Assembly (NCBI GenBank): GCA_013361065.1
Contig: JABWAK010000016.1
Location: 1-39,845 of the forward strand
Direction of reading: 5' to 3'
Source of the DNA: Bacteroidota bacterium
Lineage (GTDB): Bacteria; Bacteroidota; Ignavibacteria; UBA10030; UBA8401
DNA length: 39,845 nt
The number at the start of each line of letters is the position of its first letter. Position 1 is the stretch's first letter. Positions 18,189 through 26,925 of this stretch are shown here, piece after piece. Under the pieces are notes generated by a model. That model worked only from the letters and a program-made list of their open reading frames with translations. It did not search any database and had not been told where the DNA came from. Position numbers and translations under genes: made by a program.

Positions 18189-18991
18189 ACACTTCCCGTC
18201 AAGGACCCGCCCGATACACTGCATCCGTTCCATCCGCTGTTCCGCATCCCTTCGTCCGTTCCTTCCCGCTGCTGTTGCTCCTCCTCGCTCTGTTCCTGAA
18301 CAGCTGCGGTTCCTCGTACCCTGCACCGGGAGTGGACGGCAAGAAGTACCGGTACATTTACCTGCTCTCCGAGCCGTCCGTTTCCCCCAAACTGGCGTTC
18401 CAGGATGCGAATGTCAGTTTCACGTTCACGGTGGACGATGCGGCGATCTCCTATACCATGCTGAGCCTCACCCGGAAGGATGTCTGGGTGGAATCGGCCG
18501 GCGCCACGTTTGTCATGGACAGTCAGTACATCCCGGTACGGAACATCATGAGTCTGTATTCGGACAGCGTGAAAGGATTCGCGCCGCTGTATGTCGCGCC
18601 GCGCGGATATCTGCAGGACATCATCATACCGCATCAGCATATCCGGTGGGATGAGGACGAAGGATGGAAGGAGAAGGACATCTTCCCGACGCTGGACAGC
18701 GGAACGGTGAGCGGCCGAGCCCGCATCGCAAAGAATCTCGGTAAACAGTTCGAGCTCCACATTCCGGTCCTGATCGGCGAACGCCGGAAGGTCTATAAGT
18801 TCGTCTTCAAGGTCTCCGCCATCAAGGTCGTCAGTCCGGATGCACCGGTCGCCGCGAAACAGCGTCCGCCGGCACCGGACCTGGACGGCGCTTCCTCCGG
18901 ACTCTGGTACTCCCTGGGACTGATCGGAACCACTGCCGCGGTCACCAGCGCCATTGTATTGTATGTAACGGGACAATTGCCGTTGAAGTAA
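18185..18991 (+). CDS. Lipoprotein of unknown function, coupled to the integrase-like gene
   Basis: The 268-residue product begins with a long basic N-region, then a hydrophobic stretch (PLLLLLLALFLNSC) ending in a lipobox with C41. The mature part has a beta-rich region (about 55-220), and a C-terminal hydrophobic helix (about 239-260) precedes the end TGQLPLK. No family is recognised. The ATG at 18185 follows AAGGAGAACGG and overlaps the stop of the integrase-like gene, so the two are translated together. A strong terminator follows 35 bp later. A lipoprotein coupled to a transposase-derived protein is not an arrangement I know. Confidence 0.75.
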   Translation: MNTSRQGPARYTASVPSAVPHPFVRSFPLLLLLLALFLNSCGSSYPAPGVDGKKYRYIYLLSEPSVSPKLAFQDANVSFTFTVDDAAISYTMLSLTRKDVWVESAGATFVMDSQYIPVRNIMSLYSDSVKGFAPLYVAPRGYLQDIIIPHQHIRWDEDEGWKEKDIFPTLDSGTVSGRARIAKNLGKQFELHIPVLIGERRKVYKFVFKVSAIKVVSPDAPVAAKQRPPAPDLDGASSGLWYSLGLIGTTAAVTSAIVLYVTGQLPLK

Positions 18992-19026
18992 CCATCTCTC
19001 CGCACCAACAGGCCGCTATAAACGAG

Positions 19027-19061
19027 AAAAGGTCCTTTACCGTCGGTAAAGGACCTTTTTT
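19027..19061. terminator. Strong bidirectional terminator after the lipoprotein gene
   Basis: Arms 19027-19041 and 19045-19059 are a perfect 15-bp match (AAAAGGTCCTTTACC) with a three-base loop and flanking A- and T-runs. It ends the lipoprotein transcript on the plus strand and the tRNA-Gly transcript on the minus strand. Confidence 0.92.
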
Positions 19062-19065
19062 ATTG

Positions 19066-19138
<73 letters not shown>

Positions 19139-19284
19139 GTAGTCAAAAATTCTAAACAAAACTGGCGAAATTCTTTAACTTGAGAATAGTTTGTGATTGT
19201 ATAAATATATCAAACTTAATATTTAACTATATTGATGAATATTACTATCAGCATGCTCATCACATAGAATATACTCATTTTTTT

Positions 19285-20817
19285 ATGAAATATAAAACAT
19301 GCTATTCATTAGTATTTTTGTTGTTGATCAATGTTGGTTTTTCTCAATACAAATATACAAAAAAAGATTATCCATTTGGGACATATTGGTCGATAAATGA
19401 AATTGGAATAACCTTACAAAACCTAGATACAAATTATTCAAAATTTGGAATAGTCCAAGCTGATTCAATATTGCTGGTTTGGAAAGGTTATAACTATACT
19501 ATTCCATCAAATGTGACGTCGAGTAATTCCTTAAAAAAAATTGAGTTATATGATACTCATTTTAATACATTATTTATTTCGAACGATATAAAGCAATCGA
19601 TTCTAGTCCTAAATTCACAAATTGACAATCTACATTTGGTTTCCATTCCATCAGATGACAACGACAAAGGGAAGTACTTACCCAATTTATCAATTATAGG
19701 GAGTAAAATCGTAAACTTTTTATTTTTACCTTCGACAACGACAACTTTTGCGGAAAATATATATTTCGGGGGAGATACGATAGGAAGAACAGATGTTGTT
19801 TTATCTAATATTGTGTTTCTTAAACCATTTACTCTTTATCGCTCTTCAATTAAATCGTTTTTTCAACTCAACGATATTAATTTTCGATTGGGGGCGGATT
19901 TCTCCTACACGGTATTTGATCATGAAGCGAATTTTATAAACATTAGCTTTGAGAATAAAACAGATTTTTCCAATTCAACATTTAAATCGTCCAGCTATTT
20001 TGACAAATGTTCTTTCAAAGATACTTTGGCATTTATCAATAGTTCAATCTCCAATCAATTGGATTTAAGAAACTGTAATTTAGATTCATTGTCCGTGTTG
20101 TATCTCGATCAATTGAATTACGACAATGGTCAACTATTTGTATATTGGAACCAGATAAAAGGAACAATTAAACCAAAAATCCAGCTTTTCTATTCCGACA
20201 GCAACATACAACTAAACTATTCACGCATTGAGAATATATATCATAAACTAAGAGATAATTATTTGTCTCAAGGGAATAAACAATCAGCTGATGAGGTGAT
20301 GTATGAATTAGCTTGGCAAAAGGATCTATTACTTGGCGGATTTTGGCAAAGCATGAATGGCTTTTTTCTTGGCTATGGCTATAAACCTTTTAGACTTGTT
20401 GCCTTTTTAGTAATTCCATTAATCCTTTTGTTCAGTTATGTATGGTATAAGTTTTTCTATCATGAAATATACACAATCTGTATAGAACAACAGCCCGATA
20501 AAGACGTTATTACAAAAAAAGGATTCTTTAAAACAATTCCGTTTAAGCTATTTTTTAAGTTTAACTTAACCTTACCAATATTTAATCATCAAGTTTATGG
20601 TCATCCGTTAATTAGAAAACTCCTGTATTCTCTACATTTTAGCGCTTCCGTATTATTAGGCTTTAGAATTAAAACATCTTGGATCAGAGTTGATAATAAA
20701 TGGTTTTTATCTGTTATGGTAATTGAATACATGTTTGGGAAAATACTTTATGTGTGGTTTGCGTTTACCATTGAAAATTCACAATTTTCATTAATAAAAA
20801 GTCTTTTCGAATTTTGA
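19285..20817 (+). CDS. AT-rich secreted/membrane protein with pentapeptide-like and channel-like parts
   Basis: This 510-residue protein is encoded in DNA far richer in A and T than everything around it. It has a signal peptide (1-20, cleavage near GFSQ), then a beta-rich region with pentapeptide-like repeats at about 205-275 (ADFSYTVFDHEANFINISF, then FSNSTF...FDKCSF). The helical motif YHKLRDNYLSQGNKQSADE (319-337) follows, then a membrane helix at about 380-398, a basic cytoplasmic stretch and a C-terminal pair of hydrophobic segments (about 455-470 and 483-500). This order resembles pentapeptide proteins fused to a two-helix potassium-channel-like domain, but the TVGYGD selectivity filter is missing (LHFSASVLLGF instead). 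I use ATG 19285 because it begins the signal peptide. Its composition and its place next to a tRNA suggest horizontal transfer. Confidence 0.75.
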   Translation: MKYKTCYSLVFLLLINVGFSQYKYTKKDYPFGTYWSINEIGITLQNLDTNYSKFGIVQADSILLVWKGYNYTIPSNVTSSNSLKKIELYDTHFNTLFISNDIKQSILVLNSQIDNLHLVSIPSDDNDKGKYLPNLSIIGSKIVNFLFLPSTTTTFAENIYFGGDTIGRTDVVLSNIVFLKPFTLYRSSIKSFFQLNDINFRLGADFSYTVFDHEANFINISFENKTDFSNSTFKSSSYFDKCSFKDTLAFINSSISNQLDLRNCNLDSLSVLYLDQLNYDNGQLFVYWNQIKGTIKPKIQLFYSDSNIQLNYSRIENIYHKLRDNYLSQGNKQSADEVMYELAWQKDLLLGGFWQSMNGFFLGYGYKPFRLVAFLVIPLILLFSYVWYKFFYHEIYTICIEQQPDKDVITKKGFFKTIPFKLFFKFNLTLPIFNHQVYGHPLIRKLLYSLHFSASVLLGFRIKTSWIRVDNKWFLSVMVIEYMFGKILYVWFAFTIENSQFSLIKSLFEF

Positions 20818-20951
20818 TTATCCGATTTCAGAAAGCAAATTATCTCTATACTAAACATTCCTAACATCCATTCAATAAAAATGGGAAACTTTTTCCCTTG
20901 ACCACAGGTTCTATTCAACAACTCACCTATCACTAATTCAGGGAAAAACCG

Positions 20952-21815
20952 ATGAAAATCCTCTCTTCCATGTTGTGTGCTCTTCTGCTGCTGGCCGCAG
21001 TTGCTGAGGCCCAACCGCTCCCCTCCCGACAGCTCCGCGTGAGTCCGTATGCGTCGGTCTCCCAGACCGTCGGCGTCACCGAAGTGAGCATCATGTACCA
21101 CCGCCCTGGCGTGAAGGGCCGCGAGGTATGGAACAAGCTCGTCCCCTACAACCAGGTCTGGCGTGCCGGTGCGAACAATGCCACCATCGTCTCGTTCTCG
21201 GATGATGTGACCATCAACGGTTCGGTGCTGAAGGCAGGCAAGTATTCCTTCTTCACCATCCCGACGGAGAAGGAATGGACCATCATCTTCAACTCCGCCG
21301 CGGACCAGTGGGGCGCCTACAATTACGATTCCACCAAGAACGTCCTCTCCTTCCGCATCACTCCGGAACAGGCCGCCCATGAGGAATGGCTCTCCTATTC
21401 CTTCTCCGACCTTGCCATGAATTCGGCGAAGGTGACCCTACGCTGGGAGAAGGTCGCTGTCTCTTTCACCGTCTCCACTAATACCGAAGAGCAGATCGCG
21501 AAGATCGAGAGCAGCCTGAAATCGCAGTCCGCCGGACAGGCTGCCACGCTTGCCCGCTACATCCTCGATACCAAGGGGGACCTTGCCGCGGGTCACCAGG
21601 CGATCGACCGCGCCATCGCACTGAATCCCTCCTGGGGGAACATCTCGGTGAAGGCACAGCTGTTCGCCGCGCAGGAGAAGTTTGCCGACGCCGTGAAGAC
21701 CGGCGAGTCGGCCATGGAAACGGCCAAGAAGGCGAACGCCAACGCCTCCGCATTCGAAACGATGCTGAACGAGTGGAAGGCAAAACTGCCGCCCGCCAAA
21801 GGGAAGAAAAAGTAA
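20952..21815 (+). CDS. DUF2911 family periplasmic protein
   Basis: A signal peptide (1-20, ending AVAEA before Q) precedes a DUF2911 domain (about 25-175) with the family blocks SIMYHRPGVKGREVW, WRAGANNATIVSFSDDV, GKYSFFTIPTEKEWTIIFN and WGAYNYD. A helical, TPR-like C-terminal part (about 180-280) follows, and the end is lysine-rich. The family is frequent in Bacteroidota and has no known activity; the sugar- or metal-binding roles sometimes suggested are not supported by anything visible here. GGGAAAAACCG precedes the ATG. A strong terminator follows the stop. Confidence 0.9.
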   Translation: MKILSSMLCALLLLAAVAEAQPLPSRQLRVSPYASVSQTVGVTEVSIMYHRPGVKGREVWNKLVPYNQVWRAGANNATIVSFSDDVTINGSVLKAGKYSFFTIPTEKEWTIIFNSAADQWGAYNYDSTKNVLSFRITPEQAAHEEWLSYSFSDLAMNSAKVTLRWEKVAVSFTVSTNTEEQIAKIESSLKSQSAGQAATLARYILDTKGDLAAGHQAIDRAIALNPSWGNISVKAQLFAAQEKFADAVKTGESAMETAKKANANASAFETMLNEWKAKLPPAKGKKK

Positions 21816-21838
21816 GTCTCAGCTCCGCTCCCCAAGTG

Positions 21839-21866
21839 AACGCCGGGCTTCCCCGGCGTTTTTTTT
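21839..21866 (+). terminator. Intrinsic terminator of the DUF2911 gene
   Basis: AACGCCGGG (21839-21847) and CCCGGCGTT (21852-21860) form a 9-bp stem with loop CTTC, followed by a T-run to 21866. Confidence 0.93.
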
Positions 21867-21922
21867 GTACGGGATGTATATCACAATGACCTCATCCGTC
21901 CATTCTTTTTCACCGCCGCTGC

Positions 21923-21951
21923 TTGCTTGCCTCTCCTTTCATCACTATTTT
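21923..21951 (+). promoter_or_regulatory. Candidate promoter of the glmM-like gene
   Basis: TTGCTT (21923-21928) and TATTTT (21946-21951) lie 17 bases apart, just after the DUF2911 terminator. A start near 21958 would give a leader of about 33 bases with AGGAAA before the ATG at 21991. Confidence 0.5.
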
Positions 21952-21990
21952 GGGTGAACATTTTTTCACTCACAGTCAGGAAATCCCCGT

Positions 21991-23355
21991 ATGTCCCTCA
22001 TGGTCAGTATCTCCGGTATCCGCGGCGTGGTCGGCGAATCGCTCACCCCGGAGGTCATCGTCAAATATGCCGCCGGCTTCGCAGAGTATTGTCACCGCGG
22101 CACCATCATCGTAGGACGCGACGGCAGGGTGACCGGTCACTCCATCGCGGAGATCGTGATCGCGACCCTGCTGCAGATGGGATGCAACGTCGTCGACCTC
22201 GGTATCTGTCCCACCCCCACCGTCGGTCTCGCCATCGAGCAGCGGCATGCCGCCGGCGGTATCGCCATCACCGCCAGCCACAACCCGATGATCTGGAACG
22301 GACTGAAGTTCATCGGCGCGTCCGGAATGTTCTTGAATGCCGCGGAGAACAAGGAGTTCTGGAGCATCGCGGACCGCGGTCAGTTCGCCTACAAAGCGTG
22401 GAATGCTCAAGGGACGCTGACCAGGGATCCCCAATTCATCCATACCCACGTCCGTCAGGTGCTGGAACTGCCTGGGATCGATACGAAACGGATCGCCGCC
22501 CGGAAGCTGAAAGTGGTGGTGGACGCGGTGAATGCGGCCGGCGGCGTCATCGCCCCGCGGCTGCTGCGGGAACTGGGGTGCGAGGTGATCGAGATGAACT
22601 GCGATGTGAGCGGCATCTTCAGCCATACCCCGGAACCGATCCCGGAGAACCTGATCGACCTGAGCGCCCGCGTCATCGCGGAGAAAGCGGACCTGGGCGT
22701 GGCGGTCGATCCGGATGTCGACCGGCTGGTGCTGATCACCGAGGAAGGGAAACCGTTCGTGGAGGAGTACACCATCGTCTCGGCCGCGAAGTTCGTCCTG
22801 GAAGCGCAGGCGCGGCAGGGTAAGACAGGACACACCGTAGTGGTGAATCTTTCCACCACACGTGCGGTGGAGGATGTGGCGAAGGAATACGGTGCGACCG
22901 TCCACCGCACGCCGGTCGGCGAGATCAACGTGGCATCCCGCATGAAACAGCTCGGCTCGGTCGTCGGAGGCGAAGGGAGCGGCGGTGTGATCCTGCCGGA
23001 GGTGCATCTGGGCCGCGATGCCATCGTCGGCATCGGACTCTTCCTGCAGCTGCTGGCCGATTCCGGCATGAAGGCATCGGCACTGAAGGCGAGTCTGCCG
23101 CAGTACGAGATCGTGAAGAACAAGATCGAGCTCGGCAGCCTGAAGCCGGACGAGATCCTGCAGCGGCTGCATGAGAAGTACGCCAGGACCGAGACGACCA
23201 ACTTCGATGACGGACTGAAGATCGACTTCCCCTCCTCCTGGGTGCATCTGCGCAAGTCCAACACCGAGCCGATCATCCGCATCATCGCCGAAGCGAAGAC
23301 CCGGGAGGAAGCTGCGGCGCTGGTCGAACGGTTCCAGCATGAGATCACCGGCTGA
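21991..23355 (+). CDS. glmM: Phosphoglucosamine/phosphomannomutase family protein
   Basis: The 454-residue protein is an alpha-D-phosphohexomutase that moves phosphate between C6 and C1 of a sugar. The catalytic serine S96 is in ITASHNP, the magnesium loop is D240-P-D242-V-D244-R, the sugar-specificity loop reads GGEGSGGVILPEVH, and the phosphate site is RKSNTEPIIRI near the end. The GEGSGG loop is like archaeal-type members rather than the GEQSGH of classical GlmM. The substrate is therefore uncertain: glucosamine-phosphate for cell-wall precursors is likely, but mannose- or glucose-phosphate is possible. It overlaps dprA by 17 bases. The ATG at 21991 fits the conserved start SISGIRGVVGE. 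Confidence 0.92.
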   Translation: MSLMVSISGIRGVVGESLTPEVIVKYAAGFAEYCHRGTIIVGRDGRVTGHSIAEIVIATLLQMGCNVVDLGICPTPTVGLAIEQRHAAGGIAITASHNPMIWNGLKFIGASGMFLNAAENKEFWSIADRGQFAYKAWNAQGTLTRDPQFIHTHVRQVLELPGIDTKRIAARKLKVVVDAVNAAGGVIAPRLLRELGCEVIEMNCDVSGIFSHTPEPIPENLIDLSARVIAEKADLGVAVDPDVDRLVLITEEGKPFVEEYTIVSAAKFVLEAQARQGKTGHTVVVNLSTTRAVEDVAKEYGATVHRTPVGEINVASRMKQLGSVVGGEGSGGVILPEVHLGRDAIVGIGLFLQLLADSGMKASALKASLPQYEIVKNKIELGSLKPDEILQRLHEKYARTETTNFDDGLKIDFPSSWVHLRKSNTEPIIRIIAEAKTREEAAALVERFQHEITG

Positions 23356-24487
23356 GCGGACCGGTCCAGGGAGCGTGCAGAACGGCATCGATATCCGGGA
23401 CCTGATCCATCTCCGGTCGATCCCCGGCATCAGCGACCGGAAGACCATCGCACTGGTGGACCATTTCCGTTCCACCGATGCGGTGCTGGCGGCCGACCCG
23501 CGGGCGCTCATCAAGGTCCGCGGTATCCGCGAACCGGACGCCTCCGCCATCCGTCACACCGCACGCGATGACCGTGCCATCGACACGCAGTTCTCGCTCC
23601 TGAACAAAGTGAACGGTTCCCTCCTATCCTACTGGGATGCAGTATATCCCGAACAGCTCCGGAACATCTACGATCCTCCTGTCCTCCTCTTCCTTCGCGG
23701 TGCCCTCACACCGGCGGACCGGTACTCCATCGCCATGGTCGGCACGCGTCATCCTACGCCGTACGGACGGGCCGCAGCGGAGACCTTCGCACGGGAACTG
23801 GCGCGCCGCAGCATCACGGTGGTGAGCGGACTCGCCCGCGGCGTCGATACGATCGTCCACCGCACCACGCTGCAGCATCAGGGACGGACCGTAGCGGTGC
23901 TGGGCGGCAGCATCGACCGGATCTATCCCGGCGAGAACATTCCGCTCGCCGACCGGATCGCCGACGCCGGGAACGGCGCCGTGCTCTCCGAACTCTTTAT
24001 GAGCACCCCTTCCCATCCCGCGTTCTTCCCACGGCGGAACCGCATCATCAGCGGCATGTCCCTCGGCACTCTGATCGTGGAGTCGGATGAGGACGGCGGC
24101 GCGATGATCACCGCCACTACGGCACTCGACCAGAACCGGGAGCTCTTCTCCATCCCCGGCAGCATCATGGAGCGGAAGAGCGCCGGGACCAACAAGCTGA
24201 TCAAAAGCGGTCAGGCGAAACTGGTGCAGAGTGTGGATGACATTCTCGTGGAACTGGAGCATGCGCTCCGCCCCATCCTCCCCTCCCGTCTCCCGGCCGC
24301 CGCACAGCCGCAGCTGAACGTGTTCGAGCAAAAGATCGCCGAACAGCTCTCCTCCGAGCCGCAGCATGTGGATCTCATCGCCGAACGGACGCAATTGGCG
24401 GTCTCGGACGTGCTGGTAAACCTCCTGGGGCTCGAATTCAAGGGGGTGGTCCGTCAGATGGCCGGGAAGATGTTTCTCCGCGTCTGA
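23339..24487 (+). CDS. dprA: DNA-processing protein DprA
   Basis: DprA binds incoming single-stranded DNA and loads RecA during natural transformation. The 382-residue product has an N-terminal helix-hairpin-helix part (about 15-75: IHLRSIPGISDRKTIALVDHF), a Rossmann-like core (about 95-300) with VGTRHPTPYGR, VVSGLARGVDTIVH, AVLGGSIDRIYPGEN, FPRRNRIISGM and IVESDEDGGAMITA, and a C-terminal winged-helix domain (about 322-382). The ATG at 23339 lies inside the glmM-like gene, so the two are translationally coupled, though no good ribosome-binding site is seen. Other competence genes are not in the window. Confidence 0.95.
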   Translation: MRSPAERTGPGSVQNGIDIRDLIHLRSIPGISDRKTIALVDHFRSTDAVLAADPRALIKVRGIREPDASAIRHTARDDRAIDTQFSLLNKVNGSLLSYWDAVYPEQLRNIYDPPVLLFLRGALTPADRYSIAMVGTRHPTPYGRAAAETFARELARRSITVVSGLARGVDTIVHRTTLQHQGRTVAVLGGSIDRIYPGENIPLADRIADAGNGAVLSELFMSTPSHPAFFPRRNRIISGMSLGTLIVESDEDGGAMITATTALDQNRELFSIPGSIMERKSAGTNKLIKSGQAKLVQSVDDILVELEHALRPILPSRLPAAAQPQLNVFEQKIAEQLSSEPQHVDLIAERTQLAVSDVLVNLLGLEFKGVVRQMAGKMFLRV

Positions 24488-24575
24488 ACCGCATTCCCGG
24501 ATAAAGCAAAACAACACCGATTTCTGCCGCTTCTTCTTTCCCCTTCCGCAAAAAATCCCTATCTTATCCCCGGAA

Positions 24576-25136
24576 ATGTTCATCATCGGTGAAATAGCGG
24601 TCGACGAGTCGGTTTCAGGAACGAAATTTGCATGCGACCTGAACGCCTGTAAAGGGGCCTGCTGCACGTTCCCCGGCGGACGCGGCGCACCGCTCTCGGA
24701 TGATGAGGTGGAACTGGTCCGTCGCCACTATCCGGCGGTGCAGCACTTCCTGCCGCCGGAGCACCGAGCAGTGATCGGGCAGCATGGACTGACCGACGGC
24801 GGGCCGGGCAATTACGCGACCCAGTGTGTGGACGGCAAAGCGTGCGTCTTCGTTTACTATGACGAAGAGATCGCCAAGTGTGCGTTCGAGCGGGGGAACG
24901 ACGAAGGTCTGACCGACTGGCGGAAACCGCTCTCCTGTCACCTGTTCCCCCTCCGGGTGCGGAACCACGGTACGGAACTCCACTACGAATATTTCAGTGA
25001 ATGTGCGCCCGCGCTGGAGCGCGGGAAGGCCGAGGACGTGGATGTCCACCGGTTCGTCGCTGCACCGCTGGTGCGGGCCTTCGGCAAGGAATGGTACACG
25101 CAATTGAACGAAACGATCGGTAACCGAAACGACTGA
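24576..25136 (+). CDS. DUF3109 family cysteine-rich protein
   Basis: The 186-residue protein matches DUF3109, a family related to YkgJ-type cysteine-cluster proteins that may bind zinc or an Fe-S cluster. Eight or so conserved cysteines are visible, including CDLNACKGACC near residue 20, then CVDGKACVF, KCAFE, LSCHLFPLRV and SECAPALERGK. Its function is unknown. No signal peptide is present. Its TGA overlaps the rpoN ATG by one base (TGATG at 25134-25138), so translation of the two is coupled. Its own leader is short, with CCGGAA directly before the ATG. Confidence 0.9.
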   Translation: MFIIGEIAVDESVSGTKFACDLNACKGACCTFPGGRGAPLSDDEVELVRRHYPAVQHFLPPEHRAVIGQHGLTDGGPGNYATQCVDGKACVFVYYDEEIAKCAFERGNDEGLTDWRKPLSCHLFPLRVRNHGTELHYEYFSECAPALERGKAEDVDVHRFVAAPLVRAFGKEWYTQLNETIGNRND

Positions 25137-26581
25137 TGCTCCATCTCTCCCAACAGCAGAAACTGCTCCAAAAACTGACGCCGCAGCAGATCCAGTATCT
25201 GAAGCTGCTCCAGCTTCCCACGCTTGCGCTCGAACAGATGATCAAGACCGAACTCGAGGTGAACCCCCTGCTCGAAGAGGGTGTGGACGGCGAAGCGGAA
25301 GTGGAACAATCCGCCGATGCCACACCGGCCGTGGAGGAGGAAGCGAAGGTCGAGGAGGAGGAGAAGAAGAAGGATGAGTTCTCGTTCGAGGATTACCTCA
25401 GCGACGAGGAATCGTTCGCCCCGCGGCGGGAGGTGCAACAGCAGAACGACGATGAGGAACGCGAGGAGATTCCCATCGCCGCCACCACCCCGCTCGCCGA
25501 GAAGCTGCTCGATCAGCTGCATCTGGCCGATGTGACGGACATGGGACTGCTCGTGGCGGAGGAGATCATCGGCAACATCGATGAGGACGGGTACCTGCGC
25601 CGCGACCTGGAGGCGATCGTCAGCGATATCAATCTGAGCAACAAGCTCCACCTCACCGTCCCGCAGGTGGAAGAGGTGCTGCGCATCATCCAGCGGCTGG
25701 AGCCGGTCGGCATCGCCTGCCGCTCCCTGCAGGAGTGCCTGCTGGTGCAGCTGGAGTTCTCCAAAGCGGACCACCGTCTGGTGGAGCTCGGCAAACGGCT
25801 GCTGCGCGACCATTTCGACGAGTTCACCAAGAAGCATTACGAGAAGATCGCCGAGATCCTGCAGATCACCATCGATGATGTGAAGCATATCCTGGAGATC
25901 ATCGCGCACCTGAATCCCAAACCGGGCGAAGGGACCATCGATGCCCAGCAGAACTACCTCACGCCGGACTTCATCGTGACGAAGGACGAGGAGGAGTTCA
26001 TCATCCAGCTGAACGACAAGAACGTCCCTCCCCTCCGCATCAACCGCAATTACAAGGATCTGATGTCCAAACGCAACAAGGATGTCGGCGCCGATACCAA
26101 ACAGTTCCTCCGGTCCAAATTCGATGCAGCCAAATGGTTCATTGCCTCCATCTACCAGCGCCGCGAGACGATGCTGAAGGTGATGCACGAGATCGTGAAC
26201 CGGCAGCGGGACTTCTTCGATACGGGCGAGGGACTGAAACCGCTCATCTACAAGGATATCGCCGAGGTGATCCGGATGGACATCTCCACCATCAGCCGCG
26301 TGGTGAACGGGAAGTACGTGCAGACCGATTTCGGCGTGTTCGAACTGCGGTACTTCTTCAGCGAAGGGATCAGCACGCAGAGCGGCGAGGATGTCTCCAA
26401 CAAGGAAGTGAAGGCCCGGATCCGCGAGATCCTGGCGGGCGAGGACAAGAGCAAGCCGCTCAGCGACGAGGATATCGCCGCCATCCTGAAGGAGAAAGGG
26501 TTCAACATCGCCCGCCGGACCGTGGCCAAATACCGCGAATCGATGATGATCCCGGTCGCACGCCTCCGCCGTTCGATCTGA
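25136..26581 (+). CDS. rpoN: RNA polymerase sigma-54 factor
   Basis: Sigma-54 directs RNA polymerase to -24/-12 promoters that need AAA+ activators. The 481-residue protein has the glutamine/leucine-rich region I (1-50: LSQQQKLLQKLTPQQIQYLK), an acidic region II (about 45-120), the core-binding region (about 125-310), and region III with the RpoN box ARRTVAKYRE near residue 465, which reads the -24 element. No activator gene is present in the window, so its regulon cannot be guessed. It begins inside the DUF3109 stop and is followed by a long repeat-bearing spacer. Confidence 0.97.
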   Translation: MLHLSQQQKLLQKLTPQQIQYLKLLQLPTLALEQMIKTELEVNPLLEEGVDGEAEVEQSADATPAVEEEAKVEEEEKKKDEFSFEDYLSDEESFAPRREVQQQNDDEEREEIPIAATTPLAEKLLDQLHLADVTDMGLLVAEEIIGNIDEDGYLRRDLEAIVSDINLSNKLHLTVPQVEEVLRIIQRLEPVGIACRSLQECLLVQLEFSKADHRLVELGKRLLRDHFDEFTKKHYEKIAEILQITIDDVKHILEIIAHLNPKPGEGTIDAQQNYLTPDFIVTKDEEEFIIQLNDKNVPPLRINRNYKDLMSKRNKDVGADTKQFLRSKFDAAKWFIASIYQRRETMLKVMHEIVNRQRDFFDTGEGLKPLIYKDIAEVIRMDISTISRVVNGKYVQTDFGVFELRYFFSEGISTQSGEDVSNKEVKARIREILAGEDKSKPLSDEDIAAILKEKGFNIARRTVAKYRESMMIPVARLRRSI

Positions 26582-26647
26582 CCGCCTTCCCCCACTCCGG
26601 TCAGTGCGGTTGAACGTCAGCTGCCAACACCGCAAGAAACAGAACTC

Positions 26648-26717
26648 CCGCAGAAACCGCAGAACTCCGCAGAACATTAACAGGCCGTTCCTGTAGCCGG
26701 GATGGTTCATCCCGGCA
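26648..26717 (+). repeat. Direct repeat copy 1 with internal hairpin, downstream of rpoN
   Basis: This copy starts CCCGCAGAAACCGCAGAAC, has an extra ten-base CCGCAGAAC-type unit, and ends in the perfect palindrome GCCGGGATG-GTT-CATCCCGGC (26697-26717). It corresponds to 26750-26807 with about 90 percent identity outside the extra unit. Confidence 0.75.
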
Positions 26718-26749
26718 GTGCTGATTTCAAGAAGCAACAGAACAACATC

Positions 26750-26807
26750 CCGCAGAAACCGCAGAACATTAACCGGCCGTCCTGTTGCCGGGATGGTTCA
26801 TCCCGGC
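26750..26807 (+). repeat. Direct repeat copy 2 with internal hairpin, downstream of rpoN
   Basis: This is the second copy of the repeat at 26648, ending in the same palindrome GCCGGGATG-GTT-CATCCCGGC (26787-26807). The two copies are separated by 32 bases. The rest of the spacer from 26582 holds no gene that I can support. Confidence 0.75.
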
Positions 26808-26816
26808 TATCGAGAA

Positions 26817-26864
26817 GGGTGAGTGTCACCATAACAACACACTCTTTAGAGGTGACGCTCACCC
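26817..26864. repeat. Inverted repeat between the rpoN repeats and the terminator
   Basis: GGGTGAGTGTCACC (26817-26830) and GGTGACGCTCACCC (26851-26864) pair with one G-T mismatch around a 20-base AT-rich loop. The shorter motif GGTGACGCTCAC recurs near 30770, upstream of the DUF3467 stop, so it may be part of a dispersed element. Confidence 0.6.
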
Positions 26865-26865
26865 A

Positions 26866-26910
26866 CATCAACAAAAAACCCCGAACACTGTTCGGGGTTT
26901 TTTGTTGATG
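26866..26910. terminator. Bidirectional terminator between rpoN and the DUF5723-like gene
   Basis: A perfect 20-bp stem (arms 26866-26885 and 26891-26910) contains CCCCGAA/TTCGGGG flanked by A6 and T6, with loop CACTG. It ends both convergent transcripts. Confidence 0.95.
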
Positions 26911-26925
26911 TTGATTCGGACGATC

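Noticed and set aside
17726-18991. Long open frame that would give a 421-residue protein ending as the lipoprotein
   Set aside because: The first 153 codons run out of frame through the integrase-like gene. The signal sequence and the ribosome-binding site put the real start at 18185.
26582-26864. Repeats after rpoN as a CRISPR array
   Set aside because: There are only two copies of unequal length with internal palindromes, no regular spacers and no cas genes in the window.
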